A stretch of DNA of 64,000 bases from Bacteroidetes bacterium OLB10 (lineage in GTDB: Bacteria; Bacteroidota; Bacteroidia; AKYH767-A; OLB10), in assembly GCA_001567275.1 (NCBI GenBank), contig LNBX01000046.1, positions 124,001-188,000 on the forward strand, in the 5' to 3' direction. Position 1 is the stretch's first letter; each line of letters begins with the position of its first letter. Made by a program: the position numbers and the translations under genes. This document shows, piece after piece, positions 1 through 8,355 of this stretch. The notes below the pieces were generated by a model that saw only the letters and a list, made by a program, of their open reading frames with translations, did no database searches and was not told the origin of the DNA.

Positions 1-651
1 GTGCAATTGAAATAAATTGGTACCTTTATCATCAGGAGAACTTTTGATATAGGTGCTTTGAGACATTATTATAGCACTGTTTGTATTATCGTTTAACCTG
101 TTCTGTTGAAGCGTGACATAAAAATAGAATAATGCGATTCCTGCAAACAGAAATGAAAGGAAGAAGAAAGTTTTCTTTACGGAATAAACTTTAAAGTAAA
201 CATACAACCCGAACGATATAATTGCCAGCCAGAAAATGATAAGAAAAATAACAGCACGTGTAGTGGTTGTTGAATAAGTCAGATAATTATCCCACCATTG
301 TTCATAAAACACTTTGGGAGCAGGCTCAATTTTATCAATGGTATTTTGATTTGCCAGTGCAAGGTTTAAGGCAACATCGCTGTCATCCGGTTTTAATTTC
401 TTGGCGCGCTCGTAGTTCAGAATGGCCTGAGTAAAATTGCCGGTTTTGTAATAAGCATTTCCAAGATTGAAATACACTTCAAAAGAAGTTACACCTGATG
501 CCAGTATGCTGTTATATTTTTCTATTGCCTGATTATAATTTTGTTTAAGATAAAAATCATTACCTTCTTTAAACAGGCTTTCAGCACTTTGTGCATATAA
601 ACCTTTTGCAAAAAAGCAGAGTGCGAATATCAGATAAATTATTTTTCTCAT
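1..651 (-). CDS. batE: BatE-like TPR protein, C-terminus cut by window edge
   Basis: Reading the minus strand from an ATG at 651 gives an open frame of 217 residues that runs off the window. Residues 1-21 form a signal peptide (MRKIIYLIFALCFFAKG). Tetratricopeptide repeats follow at about 25-110, with EVYFNLGNAYYKTGNFTQAI as a canonical TPR helix pair. Two membrane helices lie at about 130-180. The last visible residues (IKSSPDDKGTNLFQLH) look like the start of the SH3-like domain that ends BatE proteins. It begins 4 bases after the batD stop, so it is the last visible gene of the moxR-bat operon. BatE is an inner-membrane or periplasmic scaffold of the Bacteroides aerotolerance complex; its exact biochemistry is unknown. 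The family call is strong, and the ending cannot be judged here. Confidence 0.88.
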   Translation of the reverse strand, partial: MRKIIYLIFALCFFAKGLYAQSAESLFKEGNDFYLKQNYNQAIEKYNSILASGVTSFEVYFNLGNAYYKTGNFTQAILNYERAKKLKPDDSDVALNLALANQNTIDKIEPAPKVFYEQWWDNYLTYSTTTTRAVIFLIIFWLAIISFGLYVYFKVYSVKKTFFFLSFLFAGIALFYFYVTLQQNRLNDNTNSAIIMSQSTYIKSSPDDKGTNLFQLH

Positions 652-655
652 GGAA

Positions 656-2518
656 TTATACATTTAAAGCGTTCTCAAGTTCGGTTATGATTGAAACACT
701 GTCGGTATATATCTGTTGTGGATTGGTACTCTGAAACTGTGAAGCAAATCTTGCAAGTTCGCAGGTGTCAATGGTTGTAATCATTTTAGTAGTGAGTGCT
801 TCAGAAATATTGTTTTCCTTCAGTTTACGTGTTAGAGTTTCTTTGTTGAGATCTGCCATGTCAATCCCCAGTTTATCCGAAGCATAACCGTTGAGTCCTT
901 TAAAAATTTCTTCGTAAAACAAATCTGTTTTTCCTGCATCCAGTTGTTTTTTGGCAGCGGATAGTCTTTTTTGTGCCATCTTGGTAGCTCGTGTACTTCG
1001 CATGTAGGCAACATTTCCTGATAATTTTTCTTTTCGTTTTTTATAAATCAGATACACTGTAAGTAAAATCACAGGTAGCAATAACAATACATAAAATAGC
1101 AGGCTTCCGAAAAATGTACCGTGGGTGTAAGTAGTCATCACACCGGTTTTAATAAATGCAATATCTTTCCCCAAAAGTTTTACATCTGTTTTATTCTGAT
1201 AGGAGGCAACTGATTGCGCAGCAGAAGCATCACCACTGATACCTTTTACAGTAATCTTTAATGGAGGAGAAGTAAGTTGAACATATTGCTTTTTGTTAAG
1301 GTCGAAGTAAGTGAAGTGTACAGGTTCAATTGTATAATCACCTTCATGACGGGGGATGATTAAATATTCAAATGTTTTACTTCCGGTTACTCCGTTTTCT
1401 GTTACCGAAACATTATCGTTGATTTTTGGATCGTAAGTTTCAAAGTCGGTGGGAAGTTTTATTTCAGGAGCATCTATCAGTTTTAAATTTCCTTTACCGC
1501 TTATTTTTATTTTAAGATTTACTGCATCATTGGCTTTTACCTGATCTTTGTCTAATGCTGCCTGCATAGTAAAATTTCCCACAGCACCTTTAAAATAATC
1601 ATCCGGAGCCGGAGGCAGGTCCTTGACATTAATTTTTACAGGCTCGCTCTTCACATTCACTTTTACATCTCGTGCAGAATTGAAAAACGGATCATTAAAG
1701 AATGGATCATTAAAAATATCAAAAGGATTGTTGGAACGCTTGCGTTGATTTTGTACACGTGCAATGCAACTTCCCTGCATGGGGTCAATGGTAAGTGTAC
1801 CTGATTGTTGTGGAAACAGAATTACTTTTTTTACAATGCCTACCCGGTATTGTTCGCCATTTATTACTTCTGTTCTTAACTCAAGTTGATCAGGCATTTT
1901 AAGTTCCTGCGACCAGAAACCGTTTAATGCAGGAAGTTTGTCAATGGTATAGTTAACTAAATTAACCTTGGTATAAAGTTTATAAGTTGCCAGTATGGCT
2001 TCGCCTCGATAAACAGAAGATTTATCAACGCTCACACGCAGAAATACACTTTTAGTAGTAATGCCGTCATCATCTCCCTGCGAATTATTAGTGCCGGCCT
2101 GCGGCTTACCCTGACCTTTGACAACGTTTAATGTCAGTGCATTTGATTTTATTTTCACACCATTTACTTCAATGGTAGCCGGGTCAATGCGGTAAGTTCC
2201 TTCGGACTTTGCTTGCAGATAATAAGTAAACGACACCGACTGTGACATATTGCCGTTAATAAACTGCATGCTCGTACTCTGATTCGGACCACTCAGAATA
2301 TTAAAATCTTTGAATGAAGGAGCCTGAAAATTGCTTGCCTGGGTATTTATTGTAAATGTGATTGAAAATTGTTCATTGGTTCCTATCGGATTTCTGTTTA
2401 CAGAAGCTGTAAAGCTTATTTCAGCAGCGTAAGTTGAATATCCTGACAACAATAAAACTACTGCCAATAAGTGGCGCAAATTTTTAATGAGTTGTATTTT
2501 CAGATTCTTAATTGTCAT
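656..2518 (-). CDS. batD: BatD-like aerotolerance membrane protein
   Basis: This is a 620-residue exported protein of the bat operon. A signal peptide near the N-terminus (LLAVVLLLSGYSTYAA) is followed by a large periplasmic region of repeated immunoglobulin-like beta domains (EISFTASVNRNPIGTNEQF opens the first). A membrane helix sits at about residues 460-485, and a cytoplasmic helical tail of about 130 residues follows. This is the normal BatD architecture. A serine/asparagine-rich segment near residues 265-285 (NPFDIFNDPFFNDPFF) is a known family oddity. I prefer the ATG at 2518, which overlaps the batC stop as TAATG; an ATG at 2524 is the alternative. It is co-transcribed with batC upstream and batE downstream. 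BatD probably acts with the VWA proteins BatA and BatB in the envelope; the function is inferred from the family. Confidence 0.9.
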   Translation of the reverse strand: MTIKNLKIQLIKNLRHLLAVVLLLSGYSTYAAEISFTASVNRNPIGTNEQFSITFTINTQASNFQAPSFKDFNILSGPNQSTSMQFINGNMSQSVSFTYYLQAKSEGTYRIDPATIEVNGVKIKSNALTLNVVKGQGKPQAGTNNSQGDDDGITTKSVFLRVSVDKSSVYRGEAILATYKLYTKVNLVNYTIDKLPALNGFWSQELKMPDQLELRTEVINGEQYRVGIVKKVILFPQQSGTLTIDPMQGSCIARVQNQRKRSNNPFDIFNDPFFNDPFFNSARDVKVNVKSEPVKINVKDLPPAPDDYFKGAVGNFTMQAALDKDQVKANDAVNLKIKISGKGNLKLIDAPEIKLPTDFETYDPKINDNVSVTENGVTGSKTFEYLIIPRHEGDYTIEPVHFTYFDLNKKQYVQLTSPPLKITVKGISGDASAAQSVASYQNKTDVKLLGKDIAFIKTGVMTTYTHGTFFGSLLFYVLLLLPVILLTVYLIYKKRKEKLSGNVAYMRSTRATKMAQKRLSAAKKQLDAGKTDLFYEEIFKGLNGYASDKLGIDMADLNKETLTRKLKENNISEALTTKMITTIDTCELARFASQFQSTNPQQIYTDSVSIITELENALNV

Positions 2519-3246
2519 TACCATTGTTTTTCAATTCGAACACGTGCACCTTCTTTTTTAGCCATTTTCTTTTGAAGTTCTTTTTCATCATTATTAACAG
2601 CTTGCAACATCCGTTCGGCATCTTCTTTTGAAATTTTTGGCTGCTGAGCCTGCTCTTTCTGATCCTTCTGATCTTTCTGTTGTTGGTTTTGATTTTGTTG
2701 TTGATTCTTGTCGTTCTTCTTATCGTCTTTCTTGTCCTGATTTTTCTGCTGATCTTTATTCTTGTCTTTGTTGTCCTTTTTGTTTTTATCCTGTTGCTGT
2801 TGTTGCTGCTGCTGCTGTCTTAGTTTAGACAGCGCATACACATAATTATAACGTGCATCTTCATCATTGGGATTTATTTTTAAGGATTCTTTGTAGGCAT
2901 TGGCGCTTTCCTGATATTTTTCAGCTTTAAGAAGAGCATTCCCCTGATTGTAAAACGATTTTGCTTTTAGGTCTTTATCTGGTTTTTCATTCGAAAGATT
3001 CTGAAAAGTACCGGCAGCTTCATCGTATTTCCCCTGTTTATATAAAGCATCACCCAGATTAAACTTACCTTCCTGAGTCTTGTTGTTTTTCTCAATAGAC
3101 TTGCGATATTGCAATTCAGCTTCTGAAAAATCTCCTTTCTTATAGTCACGGTTGCCTTTGCGAACCAGCGACTTTTCGTTTTGAGCCATCCCCATAAAAG
3201 GTATGAGCAACATGAATGACAGCAGAATTAAATTATTTTTTCTCAT
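2518..3246 (-). CDS. batC: BatC-like TPR protein with Q/K/D-rich tail
   Basis: This is a 242-residue exported TPR protein. A signal peptide occupies residues 1-21 (ending GMAQ). Three TPR units span about 25-140 (EGKFNLGDALYKQGKYDEAA and similar). From about residue 142 there is a low-complexity tail of glutamine, lysine, aspartate and asparagine that begins with nine consecutive Q. The last residues RIEKQW match the short conserved C-terminal motif seen in BatC proteins. Its start overlaps batB by 14 bases and its stop overlaps batD, so translation is probably coupled. TPR units suggest protein-protein contacts within the Bat envelope complex. The charged tail varies in length and composition between species, so its extent is not diagnostic. 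Confidence 0.9.
   Translation of the reverse strand: MRKNNLILLSFMLLIPFMGMAQNEKSLVRKGNRDYKKGDFSEAELQYRKSIEKNNKTQEGKFNLGDALYKQGKYDEAAGTFQNLSNEKPDKDLKAKSFYNQGNALLKAEKYQESANAYKESLKINPNDEDARYNYVYALSKLRQQQQQQQQQDKNKKDNKDKNKDQQKNQDKKDDKKNDKNQQQNQNQQQKDQKDQKEQAQQPKISKEDAERMLQAVNNDEKELQKKMAKKEGARVRIEKQW
2791..2817 (-). repeat. Triplet microsatellite encoding nine glutamines in batC
   Basis: Nine consecutive CAG/CAA codons on the minus strand (seen as CTG/TTG on the plus strand) encode the poly-Q stretch of BatC. Triplet changes would alter the linker length without changing frame. Confidence 0.8.
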
Positions 3247-4285
3247 CTCCTCCTCCGAATAAATTAAGTTCTTCTATCCATTTACTTCTCTTTTCTGAAA
3301 TGATAAATTCTATCAGCAATAATAATAACGAAATTCCTAAAAAATATTGAAACTGGTCAGCATAATCGGTAAACATTTTACTGCCGAATTCATTTTTCTG
3401 CATGGCATTAATTTCTTTCATAATAATTCCAAGCCCGTCATCACTGTTGGTAGCACGAATAAATTTCCCGTTGCCTGCCTGTGCAATTTCAGCAAGAGTA
3501 TTTTCGTCAAGTTTGGTTATTACCGTCTGACCATTGTTGTCCTGCATATAACCTGTGCGCTGGCCGTTGTAAAATACAGGTATAGGAGCACCATTTACCG
3601 AGCCCATGCCAATGGTATGAACAATGATGTTGTTTTTATATGCATTTTTTGCAGCTTCAACAGCATCATCTTCGTGGTTCTCACCGTCTGTTATCACAAT
3701 AATGGCTTTGTTTTTCTTGGCTGAATCGCTGTTGCTGAATGACGACACTGCCAGATCAATAGCTTTACCGATGGCAGTTCCCTGTGTGGGCACCATACTG
3801 GTGTTGATAGACGAAAGAAAAAGTTTAGCTGCACCATAGTCAGTAGTAATAGGCAACTGCGTATATGCCTCTCCCGCAAAAACAATCAGTCCGATTCTGT
3901 CTCCCTGCAACTGATCAATCAATCTTGATATAGCCTGCTTTGAACGTTCAAGTCGGCTGGGTTTAATATCTTCAGCATTCATACTGTTGCTCACATCCAG
4001 AGCAATTACCACATCAACGCCTTTTCGTTTTACCGTTTCAAGTTTTGTTCCTATCTGAGGACCTGATATTCCTATTACCAAAAAAGTAAAAGCAAGAGCC
4101 AATAAAATAAATTTGATGACAGGTTTTGTATAAGCCTTTCCCGGTGTGAGCTGTCGTACCAGTGCGTAATCACCAAAAAGTGAAATTGCTTTCTTACGCC
4201 ACCTCAGTAATGCAATAAATAAAATTACAAGAACAGGAACCAGTAACAATCCATATAAAGCTTCGCTATGTGATAATCGGAACAT
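3233..4285 (-). CDS. batB: BatB-like VWA-domain membrane protein
   Basis: This is a von Willebrand factor A domain protein of the bat operon, 350 residues from the ATG at 4285. A longer frame exists from 4339, but its first 18 residues overlap batA and look unlike the family; MFRLSHSEALYG is the normal BatB beginning. Two membrane helices near the N-terminus (about 12-24 and 57-75) are followed by a VWA domain whose MIDAS motif DVSNS is intact (about residues 97-101), with the downstream threonine and TDGEN also present. A last helix sits near residue 320. BatA and BatB are membrane-anchored metal-binding partners with an outward or cytoplasmic VWA domain and are thought to be remodelled by MoxR ATPase. 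The start lies 10 bases after the batA stop. Confidence 0.9.
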   Translation of the reverse strand: MFRLSHSEALYGLLLVPVLVILFIALLRWRKKAISLFGDYALVRQLTPGKAYTKPVIKFILLALAFTFLVIGISGPQIGTKLETVKRKGVDVVIALDVSNSMNAEDIKPSRLERSKQAISRLIDQLQGDRIGLIVFAGEAYTQLPITTDYGAAKLFLSSINTSMVPTQGTAIGKAIDLAVSSFSNSDSAKKNKAIIVITDGENHEDDAVEAAKNAYKNNIIVHTIGMGSVNGAPIPVFYNGQRTGYMQDNNGQTVITKLDENTLAEIAQAGNGKFIRATNSDDGLGIIMKEINAMQKNEFGSKMFTDYADQFQYFLGISLLLLLIEFIISEKRSKWIEELNLFGGGDEKK

Positions 4286-4295
4286 CTTTTCTGTG

Positions 4296-5297
4296 TTATG
4301 GTAATTTACGCATCCATGTATATCGCAACAGTATTTCAAGTGTCAGAAATATTCCCGCTGCCAATGCAAATGGGAAAAATTCTTCGCTGTATCTTCTGAA
4401 CTCTGTCACTTCTATTTTTGTTTTTTCAAGCTTGTCAATTTCATCATAAATTTCTTTCAGTTTGCGGTTGTCTGTTGCCCTGAAATATTTTCCGTCAGTA
4501 GCATCAGATATCTGTTTACAAACTGCTTCGTCAATCTGCACTTCCATATTCTGATACTGAATTCCAAAAGGTGTTTTGAAAGGATATGGAGCCATTCCCT
4601 GAGTTCCAACACCTATGGTGTAAACTCTGATGCCAAAAGTTTTTGCAATTTCGCCAGCAGTAAGTGGGGCAATTGAACCGGCATTATTTACTCCATCGGT
4701 AAGCAGTATAATTACTTTACTTTTTGTTTTAACATCTTTCAGTCTGTTCACAGCTGTTGCCAACCCTTCGCCAATGGCAGTTCCATCTATCAACATACCG
4801 CTTTCTATTTTCGAAATCTGATTTTTCAGAACGGCATGATCGGATGTAATGGGGCACAGCGTAAAACTTTCACCAGCAAAAATTACTATTCCTATCAGGT
4901 CGTTTGGTCGTTTGTCAATGAATTCAAGAGCTACTTTTTTAGCAGCTTCTATTCGGTTGGGTTTGAAATCTTCGGCAAGCATACTTCCTGAAATATCCAT
5001 TGCAAGCACTATGGAAATTCCTTCAGATGTTACCTCCTGACCTCTGGAGGATGACTGAGGACGTGCCAATGCAACAACAATGGATGCTACAGTAAGTAAA
5101 CGAAGTACTAGAGGTGTAAAACCTATTTTCTGACGAAGAGTGGGTTGATAATTTTTGAATCCTTCATCAGTAGAAATCTTAAGACTTACCTTCTTTTTTG
5201 AATTTACCTTCCAGTGCCATAGCAATAACAGCGGTAGCAGCAGCAACAACCAGAAAAACTGCGGATAGGCAAAATGTATGTTATTGAAATATTCCAT
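4296..5297 (-). CDS. batA: BatA-like VWA-domain membrane protein
   Basis: This is a 333-residue VWA protein. The N-terminal Bat segment has membrane helices at about 12-28 and 60-78. The VWA domain runs from about 93 to 290, with MIDAS residues DISGS at 101-105, a GTAIGEGL loop and TDGVNN. A C-terminal membrane helix follows near 310-328. It has the length and order expected for BatA. It starts 6 bases after the upstream DUF4381-like gene and is followed by its paralogue batB, with which it shares the motif pattern LxEDxKPxRxExxK. The two genes probably arose by duplication, and their products are likely to form one envelope complex with BatC, BatD and BatE. Confidence 0.92.
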   Translation of the reverse strand: MEYFNNIHFAYPQFFWLLLLLPLLLLWHWKVNSKKKVSLKISTDEGFKNYQPTLRQKIGFTPLVLRLLTVASIVVALARPQSSSRGQEVTSEGISIVLAMDISGSMLAEDFKPNRIEAAKKVALEFIDKRPNDLIGIVIFAGESFTLCPITSDHAVLKNQISKIESGMLIDGTAIGEGLATAVNRLKDVKTKSKVIILLTDGVNNAGSIAPLTAGEIAKTFGIRVYTIGVGTQGMAPYPFKTPFGIQYQNMEVQIDEAVCKQISDATDGKYFRATDNRKLKEIYDEIDKLEKTKIEVTEFRRYSEEFFPFALAAGIFLTLEILLRYTWMRKLP

Positions 5298-5303
5298 GCT
5301 GCG

Positions 5304-6275
5304 TCAGGAAGATTGTTCTTTAGCGGGTAAAGTGTTGATGTCAACTTTCTGTTCCTTGGTTTCTTCCACAAAGGTGAAAGCGTCAGCTATTGCCTGCTCA
5401 TTTTCGGGAGCTACGGGTGTGTATTTTGCAAACTTGGCAAGGTCGCTGATGGTTAAAACAGATTTAATTCGGTTGTAAGTTTCATTGGAAACATGCTGGA
5501 TGAAACTGCTGTGCATAATTTCATCAGTAGTGCGTTCCATAGCATCTATATTCCATCGGTTTGAAATATATTCTCGCACTGTATCAGAAATACCGGTGTA
5601 GTATTGTTTAATGTTTCCTTGCTGCCAAAGTTTAGCATCCTGCAGTTCGTGCAATTTTTCAAGAGCAATTTCATGAGCAGGTCGTTTAACGACTTCCTGT
5701 TTTACCTCTACAGGTTTAAGTTTTCTTTTTCGGACTAAGTAAATGATTAGCAAAGCAAGTGCAATAAACACCAATCCGATAATGACATACATGGCAATTT
5801 CCTGCCACGATATTCCTACTTCTATCGGTCCTTTTATGTCGCGAATGGCTTTGGTTGTATCTACAGGAATAAGATTTACTGTAAGCAATTGAGCTTGCGT
5901 TTCTGCAAGATATGTTGCAGTGTCACCCGGTTTATGATAATTAAAACTAAAAGGAGTAATAACATAAAAACCTGAGTCAAAAGCAGTGAGTGTAATTTTT
6001 TGCTCACGTGTGAGTATTTTTTGATCCGGACTTTTAAGGGTATCTATCGGGCCTTTATTTACAAAGTCAATCCCGTTGAGCGTATCAGGAATAACCGGCC
6101 ATTGCGACTGATAATTTGCAGGTATGCTGAACCGTAATTTCCCTGTTATTTGCTGACCCACTAAAATTCTGTTGCTGTCTAATTCAAATACAGCATTGGC
6201 GTTTTGCGCATAAAGTGCAAACACACTGCAAATATTGAACAGAAAAATCAGCAGAATAAATTTAACCAGCCTCAT
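5304..6275 (-). CDS. BatD/DUF4381-like exported membrane protein of bat operon
   Basis: This 323-residue protein has a signal peptide (about residues 1-23, ending ALYAQ) and a periplasmic domain of about 150 residues resembling the N-terminal beta domain of BatD (FELDSNRILVGQQITGKLRF). One membrane helix lies near 178-202 (VIIGLVFIALALLIIYLV), followed by a basic stretch and a cytoplasmic helical domain like DUF4381 (ALEKLHELQDAKLWQQGNIK). Genes of this type always sit between the DUF58 gene and batA in Bacteroidota. It overlaps the DUF58 gene by 4 bases (ATGA) and ends 6 bases before batA, so co-expression is close to certain. Its specific role in the Bat complex is not known. Confidence 0.82.
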   Translation of the reverse strand: MRLVKFILLIFLFNICSVFALYAQNANAVFELDSNRILVGQQITGKLRFSIPANYQSQWPVIPDTLNGIDFVNKGPIDTLKSPDQKILTREQKITLTAFDSGFYVITPFSFNYHKPGDTATYLAETQAQLLTVNLIPVDTTKAIRDIKGPIEVGISWQEIAMYVIIGLVFIALALLIIYLVRKRKLKPVEVKQEVVKRPAHEIALEKLHELQDAKLWQQGNIKQYYTGISDTVREYISNRWNIDAMERTTDEIMHSSFIQHVSNETYNRIKSVLTISDLAKFAKYTPVAPENEQAIADAFTFVEETKEQKVDINTLPAKEQSS

Positions 6276-7172
6276 TTTTTCTCTCGTTTTTTAAATAGTT
6301 TCATCAAAGGCTGAATATAATTTTCACCTGTGTATAAATCTGTTTTATCCACTCCACTTCTGCTGAATATGGTGTTCAAGCGCAAATCATGTAATTGTCT
6401 TTGTTGTTTAAAATTTTTACGGACAGTTGCATCAGATGTGTCCACAATCATTTCACGTCCGCTTTCTGCATTTTTCACTCTTACCAAACCTATGTCAGGA
6501 AGTTCAGTTTCTCTTCTGTCGTTAATTTTCAATGCTACCAAATCATGTTTTCTGCTGGTAATTTTAAGTGCTTCTTCAAAAGGGCTTTTGGTAGATGTGC
6601 CGGTAAAGGATGTATCATAGAAGTCGGAAACAATAAATGCAATACTTCTTTTCTTAATCACATTGCTCAGATATTGAAGACCTGTGGCAAGTGATGTTCC
6701 TTTTGACTCAGGTTGAAATTTAATCAGCTCACGGATTATACGCAAAATGTGCGAGCGACCTTTTTGCGGAGGTATAAATTTTTCAATTTTATCACTGAAC
6801 AAAATCAATCCTGTTTTATCATTATTCTGAATGGCAGAAAACGAAAGTACTGCACATACTTCAGTAATCAGTTCTCTTTTAAATTGTTTGTTTGTCCCGA
6901 AATTTCCTGAAGCACTGATGTCAACCAACAGCATAACGGTAAGCTCACGTTCTTCTTCAAACACTTTTACATAAGGATGGTTGAGCCGTGCAGTCACGTT
7001 CCAGTCAATCGCTCTGATGTCATCACCCGGAATGTATTCTCTCACCTCGCTGAATGCCATACCACGACCTTTAAAAGCAGAATGATATTCACCTGAGAAA
7101 ATCTGACTTGATAATCCCCGTGTTTTGATTTCAATCTTCCGTACTTTTTTTTAGCAGATCTGTTGTTTCCAA
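6272..7172 (-). CDS. DUF58 protein of moxR-bat operon, one frameshift near N-terminus
   Basis: The long frame gives 262 residues from an ATG at 7060 (MAFSEVREYIPGDDIRAIDW), but DUF58 proteins normally start about 37 residues earlier. The missing part is present upstream: from a TTG at 7172 one reads METTDLLKK, then after a run of eight A (7145-7152) the other frame gives VRKIEIKTRGLSSQ. Removing one A joins them into a normal 299-residue protein. As read, the upstream frame stops soon after the run. DUF58 is a degenerate VWA-like domain (VDISASGNFG lies at the MIDAS position) found with MoxR AAA+ ATPases, probably as its substrate or adaptor. The gene overlaps the next by ATGA. The indel may be a read error, slippage or a real mutation. 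Confidence 0.82.
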
Positions 7173-7230
7173 GATTTATTTTACTGTTTAAGTGAAAGTA
7201 ACAGTTTTAGCAAATAGAAAAATTTCCCTG

Positions 7231-8217
7231 TTAAGGTACTTCAACTACATTCAGTACTTCGTTAATCACCATATCGGTAGTGTAATTTTCTGCTTCAGCT
7301 TCGTAGGTAAGCCCTATGCGGTGACGCATTACGTCATGGCAAACTGCGCGTACATCTTCGGGAATTACATAACCTCTGCGTTTGATAAATGCATAAGCTT
7401 TGGCAGCGAGTGCAAGGTTGATACTTGCACGTGGCGACCCACCGTAATTTATCAACTGTGCTATTTTATCAAGTTTGTTATCCTTTGGAAAACGGGTTGC
7501 AAAAACTATATCAACAATATATTTCTCGATTTTCTCGTCCATATATATTTCTTTCACCAGCTGACGTGCTTTCAGAATATCAGCAGTGCGCACAATAGGA
7601 GCAATGGTAGTTTTGTCCTGCGTCAGATTCTGACGAATGATTAATTTTTCTTCGTCTTTGGTAGGATACCCTATTACTACCTTAAGCATAAAACGGTCGA
7701 GCTGTGCTTCTGGTAAAGGATAGGTTCCTTCCTGCTCAATGGGGTTTTGCGTAGCAAGTACAAGAAAAGGCTCTTCGAGTTTAAATGTTTCGTCACCTAT
7801 GGTTACTTGTTTTTCCTGCATGGATTCAAGCAATGCACTTTGAACTTTTGCAGGTGCACGGTTAATTTCGTCTGCAAGAATAAAATTTGCAAAAATGGGT
7901 CCCTTTCGAACTGCAAATTCTTCTTTCTTCTGATTATAAATTAATGTTCCAATTAAATCGGCTGGCAACAAATCGGGAGTAAACTGAATACGGCTGAATC
8001 GTGCATCTATTGCCGATGCAAGAGATTTTATGGCTAAAGTTTTTGCCAGACCCGGAACTCCTTCAAGCAGCAAATGCCCATTGGACAACAAACCTATCAG
8101 CAGTCGTTCTACCATATATTTTTGTCCTACAATAACCTTGCTTAGTTCTAACTGAAGCAGTTCGATAAATTCGCTTTCGCGCTGAATCTTTTCGTTTATT
8201 TCTCTAATGTCAAACAT
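7231..8217 (-). CDS. moxR: MoxR-family AAA+ ATPase
   Basis: This is a 328-residue AAA+ ATPase of the AAA_3/MoxR family. Walker A is GVPGLAKT (about residues 56-63; an A replaces the usual G before K, as is normal in this family). Walker B is ILADEINRAPA, sensor 1 is LATQNPIEQEGTYPLPEAQ, and the C-terminal lid has GGSPRASINL. It is first in an eight-gene minus-strand transcription unit that encodes its likely clients (DUF58 and the VWA proteins BatA and BatB). MoxR ATPases act as chaperones that load cofactors on or remodel VWA-domain proteins. A TAnnTTTG box lies about 90 bases upstream. The gap to DUF58 is 58 bases, the largest in the operon. Confidence 0.93.
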   Translation of the reverse strand: MFDIREINEKIQRESEFIELLQLELSKVIVGQKYMVERLLIGLLSNGHLLLEGVPGLAKTLAIKSLASAIDARFSRIQFTPDLLPADLIGTLIYNQKKEEFAVRKGPIFANFILADEINRAPAKVQSALLESMQEKQVTIGDETFKLEEPFLVLATQNPIEQEGTYPLPEAQLDRFMLKVVIGYPTKDEEKLIIRQNLTQDKTTIAPIVRTADILKARQLVKEIYMDEKIEKYIVDIVFATRFPKDNKLDKIAQLINYGGSPRASINLALAAKAYAFIKRRGYVIPEDVRAVCHDVMRHRIGLTYEAEAENYTTDMVINEVLNVVEVP

Positions 8218-8309
8218 GTTTTTTAATATGTTTTAAGCGATGCAAGTTTATAATATTAGCTGTGAATGGATGGTGAAATAGTGTGTTAATTTATGTTAAG
8301 TGGCCGCTG

Positions 8310-8317
8310 CAAATATA
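8310..8317 (-). promoter_or_regulatory. Candidate -7 box for the moxR-bat operon
   Basis: The minus strand reads TATATTTG, a match to the Bacteroidota -7 consensus TAnnTTTG, about 93 bases before the moxR ATG. I see no good TTG -33 element at the right spacing, so this is only suggestive. Confidence 0.35.
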
Positions 8318-8341
8318 ACATTATGGGATGATGTTAAATCT

Positions 8342-8349
8342 TATTTTTG
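8342..8349 (+). promoter_or_regulatory. Candidate -7 box placing truA start site at or near its ATG
   Basis: TATTTTTG matches TAnnTTTG and ends 6 bases before the truA ATG at 8356. If used, transcription would begin at about the start codon, giving a leaderless or nearly leaderless mRNA. No clear -33 TTG is visible. Confidence 0.38.
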
Positions 8350-8355
8350 GAGCGT

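Noticed and set aside
7192..7644. 150-codon plus-strand frame across the end of moxR and the DUF58 gap
   Set aside because: It overlaps the conserved end of MoxR and has no family features.
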